Assembly: GCF_901000735.1 (NCBI RefSeq)
Contig: NC_081546.1
Span: 19,467,220-19,531,219, forward strand
Direction: 5' to 3'
Length of the DNA stretch: 64,000 nucleotides
Source of the DNA: Corylus avellana
Taxonomy: Eukaryota > Streptophyta > Magnoliopsida > Fagales > Betulaceae
In this document: in pieces, positions 12,201 through 24,200 of the stretch
How the letters are laid out: every line of letters starts with the position of its first letter
Numbering within the stretch: position 1 is the stretch's first letter
Position numbers and translations under genes: made by a program
Notes under the pieces: model-generated
What the model was told of the DNA's origin: nothing
The model's database searches: none
Seen by the model: only the letters and a program-made list of their open reading frames with translations

Positions 12201-15200
12201 TGGAGGCTGAGATTCAGATTGCTATTAGATTCTTTCAACCATTCCTGATGGCTCCAGAAAAGGATGATATGAAGAAAAGAAGGAGCTTTTCTGAGGTGTT
12301 ACAGGCCACGGTACGTCCGTCGGAGGAACTATTTCTACCTTCGACAGAAACCATCGCTAGAGTTCCGAAATGGCTGTCGGGGGAAACTGGAAAAAATGCT
12401 GCGCCAAAGAAGAAGATGAATGTGAACGTTACTGGTCCAGAATCAGGTTCGATAACCATACTTAAACGCACAGATGGTTTACTTCCGGCGACTGCTAAGG
12501 GCAAGGAACCGATTGAAGGGGGATGCAAGGAAGTCTCAGGGAGTCAGCGATACATGTTGGAATTTCCGGCCATTCCTTCGCCGGTGCAACCTGTGCCTCC
12601 GGTGAAGATTTCTCCGGTGATTCCTGGATTGTTGGGCAGTGGCAATTTGTCGCATGCAGCGCTGGCTGTGCAAGGACGCAACGTACCTGGAGGGACGCAC
12701 AATTCTGACAATGGACACGTGGAGTTTGGAGGTTTCGAATGCGTCAAATTAAGGAACACTCTGGAAAAGATTCAGCAAGAGATACAAGAATGTCTGAAGC
12801 GCATGGCGAAGGGGAAATGTGGGCATTGCGCTTGTGGGCTTTCGGGCCTTGGGCCTGAGCCAACCAACCAAATTGCAATGGAGGGTGTTACTATACAGCC
12901 CAAGCAGGTGTTGAGCGGTGGAGAAAGGAATAAGATAAGAGGGAGACAGAAAAAGAAAAAAAGGCCGGTCAGGGTGAAAAAAGTTCAAGTGGGCTGGATG
13001 AAGAACGGCGATCCAGGAGCTTCATCGTCCACTGCTGGCCATCAAACAACGATGGGTCAGGCGCCGGGAGGTCCATCGGCGATATCTGCGGGGGGCTTAC
13101 TAGGAAAAACACCCCCTAATGGTGTGTTGGGGTTGTCCGGCATGAGGGATGGTTTATTACAAGTGGGTCGGCGACAGACAGTGCCGATGGGGAGAGACAA
13201 AGCGCCGGAGGTGGTATTGGGCGACGGCAGAGGCTACGAAGCCCAAGAAGATTGGAGGATAGCAGTTCCGGCAGATAAGGAGTCTCGGGCTTTGGTGGCG
13301 GGGGGTGGGTCTGGGTCTCTGGTAGTCCAAGCGGGTTGGGCGACTGGTTCAGACCTCCCGGAAGGGTCTGGGTCAGACCTCCCGGCAGTCACTGCTTCTC
13401 CGGAAATGTCGCCTAGACCGAGGACTCCACCCAGTTCTAAGATTGCGGAAGTCTGCGAACAAACAACAGAAAAAGGGGAATTAATTTCTCCCAGGGCAGG
13501 ATTGGAGGTTGGGTTAGTAGGAGGAAGGGAAGGTTTGGAGGAGGATTGTGTGGGAATTTTGTTGGAATCAAGGAATGAAATGGATAGGGGACCAACTCAA
13601 ACCAGCTTGGAACTATATAACTCTCCACGTATTGTGGAGAAATCTGCTCCAACTCAGGAAATTCCAGTGGTAGGATTGGAATTAGAGGTATATGAAGGGG
13701 AGAATCTTATTCCATTAATGAGTTGCTCAGCTCCGGGAAATAAGGGGAAGAAGGGCTCTAAGTCAACAGACAGGGTTTTGAAGCTTGTCAAGGAATTTAG
13801 CCAATTCGTGGGAATTACGTGCGATGGGTATGAAGGAAAACTATTGGAGCTGTTTGCGGATATCATTGCAGAAAATGAAAGGAAGGGGGCAGGTGTAGCA
13901 TCTAATGCGGGAAAGAAAGGATTGAGGGAACTCAATAATTTGGTAAGTTATATCAATTATGAAGGGAGTTCTAGTCGGGTTAGGGCTAAAGGAAGGGCAC
14001 AAAGAGATAACCCATGAAGCCAAGAATTATTTCTTGGAACGTGAGGGGACTAAATGAGGGCAATAAATGTTTGAAGGTAAGAAATTTACTTAGACAATGG
14101 AAGGGGGATATTGTTTGCCTTCAAGAGACGAAAATGAAGTATATTTCCAATGAATTTGTGAGAAATTTATGGGGATGTGTTTATGCGGACTGGGTTTTTG
14201 TTGCATCAAAAGGAGCATCGGGTGGAATCTTATTGATGTGGGATAGAAGGGTGGTCACAAAGATTGAGGATTATGTGGGAGAGTTTGTTGCAGCCTGTTC
14301 TTTCAAGAACGTAGAAGATGACTTTGTTTGGGCTTTTGCGGGGGTCTATGGTCCGAATTTTGATCACATCAGGCACCGGCTATGGGAGGAGTTGGCTGGT
14401 CTTACCAGCTGGTGGAATATGCCTTGGTGTATCGGCGGCGATTTTAATGTGACTCATTTTCCTAGTGAAAGGGCGGAGGGAGCACGCCGTACTCGTGCAA
14501 TGTCAGACTTTTCAGACTTCATAGCTGAGCAGGGGCTTATGGATCTCCCATTAGCCGGAGGGATGGTCACATGGTCAAATTCTTATTCTCGGTCTAGGAT
14601 CGATCGATTCTTAGTCTCTCCAGAATGGGAAACTAAGTATCCTAATTTGATCCAGAAAAGGATGCTTAGACTGTGCTCGGATCATTTTCCCATCTTGCTC
14701 GATTGTGACGGCATGACAAGAGGTAAGAGGCCTTTTAAATTTGAGAACATGTGGTTGAAATATGAGGGGTTCGTGGACAAGGTACGGGCTTGGTGGTCCT
14801 CTTATAATTTTTCTGGCTCTTCAAGTTTCATCTTGGCTAAAAAGCTTAAGGCGTTAAAAGGGGACCTTAAAAGCTGGAACGAGGTGGAATTTGGCAATGT
14901 GAGTGCTAGATGCCTAGAAAAAGCGGAAGAATTGAAGGCTATGGAGAGTTTGGAGGAAGAGAGGGAGCTCGATGAAGAAGAAAAGGAAAGAAAAAGGGTG
15001 ATTTCTAGGGAGTTGGAGATTGCTCTTTTACAAGAGGAGATCAGTTGGAAACAAAAGTCCAGAATTAGGTGGCTCAAGGAGGGGGATAAATGTACTAAAT
15101 TTTTTCATCGAATTGCCAATTCGAATCGGAGGTATAATTCCATTGATTCCATAACCATTAATGGAGCTACTAATTCCAACCAAGACATCATCAAGCAACA

Positions 15201-18200
15201 AGCGGTGCAATTCTACGAGTCTTTGCTCTCTGAACGTTGCAATTGGAGGCCTAGGGTGGACAATTTTGCGTTTGACTTGCTGGAGGCGGATGAGGCCACT
15301 CATATAGAATCTCCTTTCGAGGAAAGGGAGGTGTTGGAGGCGGTAAAAGGTATGGATAGAGATAAGGCCCCAGGTCCGGATGGTTTCTCCATGGCTTTTT
15401 TCCAAGATTGCTGGGAGGTGATAAAGGAAGATATTATGGCGGTTTTTTCAGACTTTTATGCTCATGGTAAGTTTGAAAAAAGTCTTAATGCTAATTTCAT
15501 TTCCCTTATTCCAAAGGTGTCTGGGGCTACTGAATTTAAGGATTTTCGTCCTATTAGCCTTATAAGTGGAACTTACAAGATTATTGCCAAAGTTCTTGCT
15601 AATAGGATGAAGAGGGTTGTAGCAAGGGTGATATCAAAGCCTCAAAATGCATTCGTGAAGGGAAGGCAAATTACGGATTCGGTACTTATTGCAAGTGAAT
15701 GTCTTGACAGCCGGATTAATTCGGGGGAAACGGGGCTGCTTTGTAAACTGGATATGGAGAAGGCTTACGATCACATAAATTGGGATTTTTTATTATATCT
15801 TCTTAGGAGATGTGGCTTCGGCGAAAAATGGTGTTCTTGGATTGAGCGTTGTATTTCAACTGCTTGTTTCTCGGTGTTAATCAATGGCACCCCGTCCGGC
15901 TTTTTTAGAAGCTCACGAGGGGTGAGGCAGGGGGATCCCTTATCTCCTTTTTTGTTTGTCATAGTTATGGAGGCGTTTAGCAGGATGATTGGTGCTGCCA
16001 TTGATTCTGGTTTTATCTCGGGTTTCCCAATGGGTGGTAACTTGTCTGAGAGGATCATCATCTCTCATCTTCTATTTGCAGATGATACGTTGGTTTTCTG
16101 TGGGGCGAATAGTAATCAAATACGCTCCATTAAAGCATTACTTATTTGCTTTGAAGCCGTTTCTGGTCTGAAGGTAAATATGGCTAAATCAGCTTTGATA
16201 CCGGTAGGGGATGTGGAAAATGTGGGAGACTTGGCTGGGATTTTGGGCTGTGGTGTAGCTACTCTACCTTTGAAATATTTGGGACTCCCTTTGGGTGCGT
16301 GCTTCAAGGCCAAAAACATTTGGGATGATACTTTGGAAAAGATTGAGCGCAGGTTAGCAAGTTGGAAAAGGTTGTATCTTTCCAAGGGAGGAAGGGTCAC
16401 TTTGATCAAGAGCACACTTTCTAATCTTCCCACTTATTTATTATCCCTCTTTCCATTACCTGCTTCTGTGGCCAAGCGAATAGAGAAGCTCCAACGTGAT
16501 TTTCTTTGGGGTGGTTTAAACGAAGAATTCAAATATCACTTGGTTAGTTGGGATAAGGTATGCTCTCCTATCAACAAAGGTGGCTTAGGGATCAGGAAGT
16601 TGAGAGTCTTCAATCAAGCCTTATTAGGAAAATGGCTATGGCGTTATGCGCACGAGAGAGAGGCTTGGTGGAGAATTGTGGTGGATGCCAAGTTTGGTTC
16701 CGCATGGGGTGGATGGCATTCTATTGACAACACCGGGTCTCACGGGGTGGGTCTTTGGAGGCATATTAGAAGAGGGTGGCGAGTGTTTTCTAAATATACT
16801 AAATTCGACCCAGGAGACGGATCCCAAATCAGATTTTGGGATGATGTTTGGTGTGGGGAAATGACCCTCAAGGAAGCATATCCAGGCCTATATAACATAG
16901 CTAATGCAAAAGATGCATCCATTGCCGATAATTTGGAGTTTATGGGTGGAAATCGCCAATGGAATGTTAGCTTCCTTCGATCGATCCATGATTGGGAAGT
17001 GGAAGTGCTAGCATCGTTCTACTCTACGTTATATTCTCACAAGTGGAGTAGGGGGGGGGTGGACAAAATTTGGTGGATCCCGTCGAGAAAAGGGAAGTTC
17101 GATGTTAAATCATTCTACAACATCCTGGTAAGCAAAGAAGCAAGTCCGTTTCCTTGGAAGAGTATATGGCGCACCAAGGCTCCTTCGAGAGTGGCTTTCT
17201 TTACTTGGACAGCGGTGTTAGGGAAGATTCTCACACTTGATAATCTCAGGAAAAGGAATATCATAGTGATTAATAGATGTTGCTTATGCAAAGGTGATGG
17301 GGAGTCTATTGATCATATTTTCCTTCATTGTGAGATTGCTCGTTCCTTATGGCAGGCCATCTTCAGTCGTTTTGGGTTGTCTTGGGTAATGCCTAGCAAG
17401 GTGGCTGGCCAGCTTGCTTGTTGGCGGACGGGAGGTCGATCTAGGAGTGCTGTCGTGTGGAAAATGGTCCCTCTATGCATTATGTGGTGCCTTTGGTTAG
17501 AAAGGAACGAGAGATGCTTTGAGGATGCTGAGAGGTCTTTGGAGGAGATCACGGCTTTCTTTTTCCATACTCTTTACACTTGGACAGCGGCTTGGCTCGC
17601 TCCTATAGTTATTAGCTATCTTGATTTCCTTGTTCTTTTTTCTTCTAGCTAGTCGTTTCCCTTGTATACCCCCCGTGTACTAGGGTTGCGCCCCTCTGCG
17701 CTTTTGATATATAAACATTACTTATCAAAAAAAAANNNNNNNNNNNNNNNNNNNNNNNNNNNNNNNNNNNNNNNNNNNNNNNNNNNNNNNNNNNNNNNNN
17801 NNNNNNNNNNNNNNNNNNNNNNNNNNNNNNNNNNNGGTTTCGTATTGGTATTCTACAATTTTATGAATATTGTTTTTGGATTGTTTTCCAAGCCAGGTTT
17901 GAATTATTCACGCTGTGTGCAGGCTTTTTTTTTTTTTTTTGGGTTTAATTTTTTGATTAAGTGTTAAGGTTTAGTTATTTTGGATTGGTAGGTAGCTGAA
18001 CAGAGTGTGTTGGGGAAAGGATTTGTTTGAGATTTTGATGAAGGTAAGACTGGTTGCTTCTAGTGGGGTGAAGTATTAATGCACTTACTAGAGTAGTGCA
18101 TGTTGATGCATTGGAGCCTTTCTTTATGTTGTATGGTTAGGGACTTAAGCTATGATAACTTTCTAGTGGGAGGTTACATTGGCTGTTCATACACTCAGAC

Positions 18201-21200
18201 AATTTGTTCATGAGGATGATTGGTCACTTTCACCTTATTGTGAAACTAGGTTTCAATTTCACCTTATTGTACCTTGCCTAACCTTAGAACTTGAGGCTGA
18301 GCTTCTTATGGAGTTAGACGTATTGAAGTTGCATGGTAAATTTGAATGAAGTACGGTTTTCAAGTGATAAGTGGCTGTCTTAGGAGAATTAATGAGAATC
18401 ACAGGTAGGCATTATTGGGAAGGGAGAAATAATGTTTTAGAAGTGAACTGAAGGAGTATCACTTCCGGATTTAGATGATTGGGCGTGAACGTCATAGCCA
18501 TGGCTTGGTGGAAGTGCTTTTTCTATGGCGACAGTGGGTGTGGTGGGTAGGCGCCATACCCATGACTTGGTGGGTTCATGACTTCGGTGGGTTATGGATT
18601 TGCACTGAAGAGTTCTTTGGTGGTGGGGGTTGGGTGACGTGATGAGGAATCCGTGATAAGAGAGAAGAAGAGGAAAAAAAAATTTGGGTGCTGAGGATGA
18701 ATGTGTTTCGATGAAGATGAACTAGAGAAAGAAAGAAAAAGAGGGGAGAGAAGGAACAATAAAATAAGAAAATGAGACCGTTTAGAAATTATATTATATT
18801 ACTAAAAGTTGCTACAGTAAACTTTCATATTTGAAAATTTACTGTAACAATTGTAGGGAAAACTTCTATTTTACAAGAACTGCTGGAGCAAGAAAATAAG
18901 GCATAATAGCTAAATTTAGCTAAAAAAACTAGTTTATACTTTCTACTGGAGATGCTCTAAGTAGTCTTGCTTAGTAATTATTAGAAAACCTTTTCTTTTC
19001 TGAGTAAGAGTTTTTAATTTTACCATATTATTTTATAACTACAATTGTTTTCATTTTTTATCATAAATATATAGAGTTCTTACGGAAGTCCATGGTGTGG
19101 AGTTCCTTTGATGTTAACCATATGAATGACGTTGCATATTTCTGCTCCATTCAATCACTTATTTGCAACCCCCATATATATATAATGAAATTCATTAAAA
19201 CCAAAGGGCACGCCCCCAAGTACACAATAAATATACAAGAGCTCCTAGCCAGAAAAAGAACATAAATCAAGAAAGTCATGAAAACTATAAATATGCAAAT
19301 AATCATAGGCAACCAGCTATTGGAAAAAGGTATAGAAATAGAAGGCTTTCAACTCCGTCGCTGTCGTCTCACTGTCTTCAAAGCTTCGGTCATCTTTTTC
19401 TCCTCAAATACACCACATTATCCATAGTGGAATCATTTTCAAATAGCTTCACTTTGAGAACTACAAACTTTCCCTCTCCAACAAGCAAAGAGGTCTCTCA
19501 TCCAGCAAGGCATGACCCATCCTAACTCAAATAGTCGAAAAATAAAACTTCATAAGGCACTAGTTGTCTCACAATGGAGTAAATGGTGGTTAATGGTTTC
19601 CCTACTCTCATAGCACATACAACACCAATCTGCTACAATGATATGCTGCTTTCTTAGGTTGTCCATAGTGAGAATCTTATCTAAAGTGGCCAACTAATCG
19701 AAAAAAGCCGCTCACAAAGGAGCCTTACTCTGCCAATACACCTTCAAGGAAAGGGAATGCTATCATGGAGGATTAAAACACTATAGAAGGATCTTACATC
19801 AAACAATTATTTCTTAGAGGGGTTCCAACAAAGCTTGTCTACACTGTCTTGTCTTAATCTAATAGAATACAATTGATCAAAGAATGGCGAAAAGAACTCC
19901 AACTCCCAATTATGTGCTGCTTTAGCAAAATTGACAGTCCACTGAGGGGAGCCATTAGAGAATACAAGGTGATCAACCACAAAAGTATTCCTAGACGAGG
20001 CAATGTTGAACAACTTCTGAAACATTTCCTTTAGGGGATGATCCCCACACAACACATCATACCAAAAAGCTAATCTTGGAGCCCTCACCCACCTCAAATC
20101 AATTGTGTCTTGAAAACACGTCCCAACCTTTCTTGATGAATTTCCTGAGACCCACTGCATAAGACCCATTGACTCCATTGGAGCCCCATCCACCTTGACT
20201 ACCATATTTAAAATCCACTATCAATCTCCAAAGTGCCTTTCTCTCAGAAGCATAACCCCATAATCACTTTCCTAATAGGGCATGGTTGAACAAGAGCAGA
20301 TTGAGAACCCCCAGACCCCTCTCATAGAGTGGTGAACACACCTTGGACCTGCTAACTAAGTGAAATTTAACCTCAACTTTTGGAGACGTAGAACACAAAT
20401 TTGTTTATTTGAATCAAGCTTTTGAGGGGCTCATTTTCATTCCTCCCCACAAGAAATCCCGTTGCAACTTCTCAAAACGCTTGGCAACGCTAGCTGGGAG
20501 AGGAAACAAAGACATAAAGTAGGTAGGCAAATTAGACACTAGGGCTGTAAAGATGATGTCGGCCAGCTTTCCTCTCCCAGTTGGTGGAAGCAGTTGTATC
20601 TCATACCTCCCCATAAGATGACGTCGGCCACAATGGATAGAGGGCTATTATTAGGTTTTTGGTGGGGTTGAGGAATAATGAAGACTTTGTAATGTCTCAT
20701 CTCTTGTTTGTGGGTGACATATTGATTTATTGTGAGGCTAATAGTGAACAACTCCACAATTTGTGTCATCTCTTTTATGTTTCAAAGTGGTGTCTGGTTA
20801 AAGATTAATTTATTATTCCAGTCGGCGAAGTGGATGATGTAGAAAGTTTGGCTAACATCTTTGGGTGTAGAGTAGGAATGCTACTGATGAAGTATTTGGG
20901 TCTTCCTTTAGGAGCATCATATAAATATGCTTTTATATGGAGCGACATTGTTGAAAAAATGCAAAGGCTTTTGGCTAGTTTGTATTTGTCGAAGGGAGTA
21001 GGTTGACCTTGATTAAAAGTTCATTGTCCAATTTGCTGACTTACTATTTGTCTTTGTTCCCCATTTCGATTGCTGTGGCTAAAAGGCTAGAAAAACTTTA
21101 GCTAGATTTTTTATGGAGCAGTATAAATGATGAATTTAAGTTTCATTTAATAAATTAGTCGAAGATTTGTTCTCCAAAGAAAATGGGTTGTTTGGGAGTA

Positions 21201-24200
21201 AGAAATTTGACTTAGTTTAACCAAGCTCTTTTGGGTAAATGGTTATGGTGTTTTGCTATGGAGAGGGAGGTTTTGTGGAGATAAGTGGTGGAAGCAAAAT
21301 ATGATAGTATCAACAGAGCTTGGTGTTCTAGGGATGGTAGTGGGGCCCCTTGGAGTTTGAGTGTGGAATATATAAGGAGGGGGTGAGGAGGTTTTTTTGA
21401 GATTTGTTAGATATGAAGTGAGAGATGGAACCATGATAAGGTCCTGAAATGATTTATGGTGTAGGGACTAGCCACTAAAGGACTCATTTCTAGAGTTCTT
21501 TAGTATTGCTTGCTGTAAGGAGGTGTGGTTGGCAGATAACTTGCACTTTTCTAATGGAAATATTCATTGGAATTCATCTTTATCAGACTTGTGCATGAAT
21601 GGGGGGTAGATTTGGTGACTACATATTTTAATGTGTTGTATTCTCTCAAATTGAGACACGATGGTGAGGATAGTATTTGGTGAATACCATCCAAGAGGCA
21701 GAAGTTTGAAGTAAGATCGTTTTATCAAAAGTTATCCACTCTGTCTAGAGACCATTTGGAGAGTTAAGGTTCCATCGAGAGCGAGCTTCTTGTGTGGACA
21801 ATGGCTCTTGGGAAGATTTTGACTTTGGATAACCTAAGAAAGAGAAAAGTCGTAGTGGTGGATTGGTGTAGCATGTGTAAAAGGAGTGGGAAATTTATAG
21901 ATCATCTTCTTCTCTATTGTGCAGTGGATGAGAATTATAGACTGCGATTTTTAGCCTTTCCTGAGTAGAATGGGTCATGCCTAGAGGGGGTGGTAAAGTT
22001 GTTGGATTGTTGGAGAGGTCAGTTGGGAAGAAGTTCCATTTTAGACGTTTGGATGATGTCCCCTTTGTGCTTAATGTGGTGTATACGGAGAGAGCAAAGT
22101 ACAAGGTGTTTTGAAGATCACTAGATTTCGGTGAATGAGTTAAAACAACATCTTGGTCAAATTGCTTTATATATGGACAAGGGTGTATAATATCTCACAA
22201 TATTCTAACTTTTCTGGTTTTGTTGATTTTTGTACTTCTTTTTTCTAATTAAAGGAATTTTCTCTTGTCTCTGAGGGGTGGCTCCATCGGCTGGGGACCA
22301 TCTCATGAAGTGGAGGGCATTAGTTTGAATCTCCCTCCCATTGGGGACATAAAATTACTTATAATTTTTTTTTTTTGATAAGTAATAAACCAATTTCATT
22401 TAAAGAGTAAGGTGTCCCTAAGTATACAAAAGGAATCTCTTAACTAGAAATAGTAAAACAAATAAGGAAATTTCTATAGCTAATCAATAGAGGAGACACA
22501 AACGCCGCCGTTCAAAAATACAATGTTTCATAAAACAAAGATAAAATTTTCCCTAGCGTCCTCTGCCTGTCCTTAAAGTTTCTATCATTCATTTCCTTTC
22601 ATAAACACCAAAAGAGGAATGTAGGCACCATTTTCCACATTGCAACACTCATTGGCCAGTTGAGGACCACCAACATTCAAATAAATCAAAAACCCGTCTC
22701 GGCATAACCTAGGACATCCAAAAACGACTGAAAAGAGCACTCGAAATGGCGGAAGCCACATCATTGTGAAGAAGAAGGTGGTCTACAGACTCCCCATTCC
22801 TCTTGCACATGCAACGTTTGTCCATTACAATGATGTGTTGCCTCCTGAGGTTATCCAAGGTGAGGATCTTGCCTAGCGTTGCCAACCACGTAAAAAAGAC
22901 CGCCCTCGAAGGACCTTGAGTCCGCCAAACACTCTTCTAGGGGAAGCAACTACCTTTAGGAGAAGCCAGAGAGCAATAGAAAGATTTGACCTTGAACAAT
23001 CCTCTTTTGGAAGGAGTCCACTGCACAACTGATCTTCACATCCTCTTCTCACACTAACTAAATGCAACATCTGGAAAAATGAAGCAAATATATCCACCTT
23101 CCAATTATGCGCCGCTTTAGCAAAGTTCACATTCCATTGGTTGGAGTCGCCCAAAAACTCCAAATTAACCGCAATAGAGGCATCCTTCACACAAGCAAGA
23201 CCATATAATTGGTCATGCCAAAAGTTGATCCTAGAACCATCCCCCACCTACCTCAAGAGAACACCACCCTCTCCATAAACTGCCATATTTAGAGTCCATC
23301 GCCACTCTCCAACAAGTATCTCATTTACCAAAGAGAGCACGATTAAAAAATTAAAAGAGTTTTCTCTTGTTAGGGTTGTGCCCCTATGAGCTTTTTAATG
23401 AAATTCGTTACTTTTTTTTTTTTTTTTTCAAAAAAAAAATGAAAAAAAAAAATGATCAGACTAAACCTAATAAACCAAAAACAACTGAAATTAAAGCCTT
23501 ATATCACCTATACTGATCATTGGAAGCCCTTAGTATTTGATTTTGAGGGTGTTAAACCACTTGGGTAGACTGAATAAGGGTGGAATTCCCCATCTCTTTG
23601 AAATATTTTGTTGCTATCATAAATTTGGAAATGCTTCTTTTTCTGGACGTGTATACTGCCACTTGCGGTTTGCTTACATTTGCAATATTGTAATACTTAT
23701 GTTATTTCTTGTTTAGTTGTCCTCAATGGCCTCTCTGATTCCAGTTTACTCATTAAATTGTAGGCTGACGTCTTTCGAAGAGAGAAGAATATTATAGATC
23801 TGTACATTATGCTTTTAAGATTTTCAAGGTAAGAAACATAGAGCAGTTCACATTATCCCTGTTTTGATTTATGATCTTAATTGGCTGGTACCAGCCAGAT
23901 TAGGGTGTTTGGCTAACCACAAACCTGGTTCAGTTCTAATCTAAATTAAACCTGAAATAAAATTATGTCAATTTTGAATTTATTTTATTTAACTTCCAAT
24001 TTGTCTGGATTTGAGTTAGAAAGTTTTGGTTTATATGCAGTTTGTCTAAATTCAATTTAAACTTGTTTCAGTTTATATTCAGTTTGTTTTGACAACACAC
24101 ACACACACACACGTATGCATATCTTATACAAATCTACCCATCAAACCGATATTTTAATGCTTTGAAAAATAAAAAAATAGCAATAAAAGTTTTGAAGAGT

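Larger units (their letters stand above)
11721..17735 (+). mobile_element. Full-length L1-type LINE (non-LTR retrotransposon)
   Basis: It begins where the two AMSH1 copies diverge (after CTGGT at 11720). It has a 5' UTR of about 130 bp with a CT-rich block, ORF1, ORF2, an 83-bp 3' UTR and a terminal A run that runs into the N gap. The 3' UTR words GTACTAGGGTTGCGCCCC and ATTACTTATCAAAA recur at other LINE tails in the window (30343, 26538, 7986). Both ORFs are uninterrupted, so the insertion is probably recent. The 3' target duplication is hidden by the gap. It lies in AMSH1 intron 5 in the sense orientation. Confidence 0.92.
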
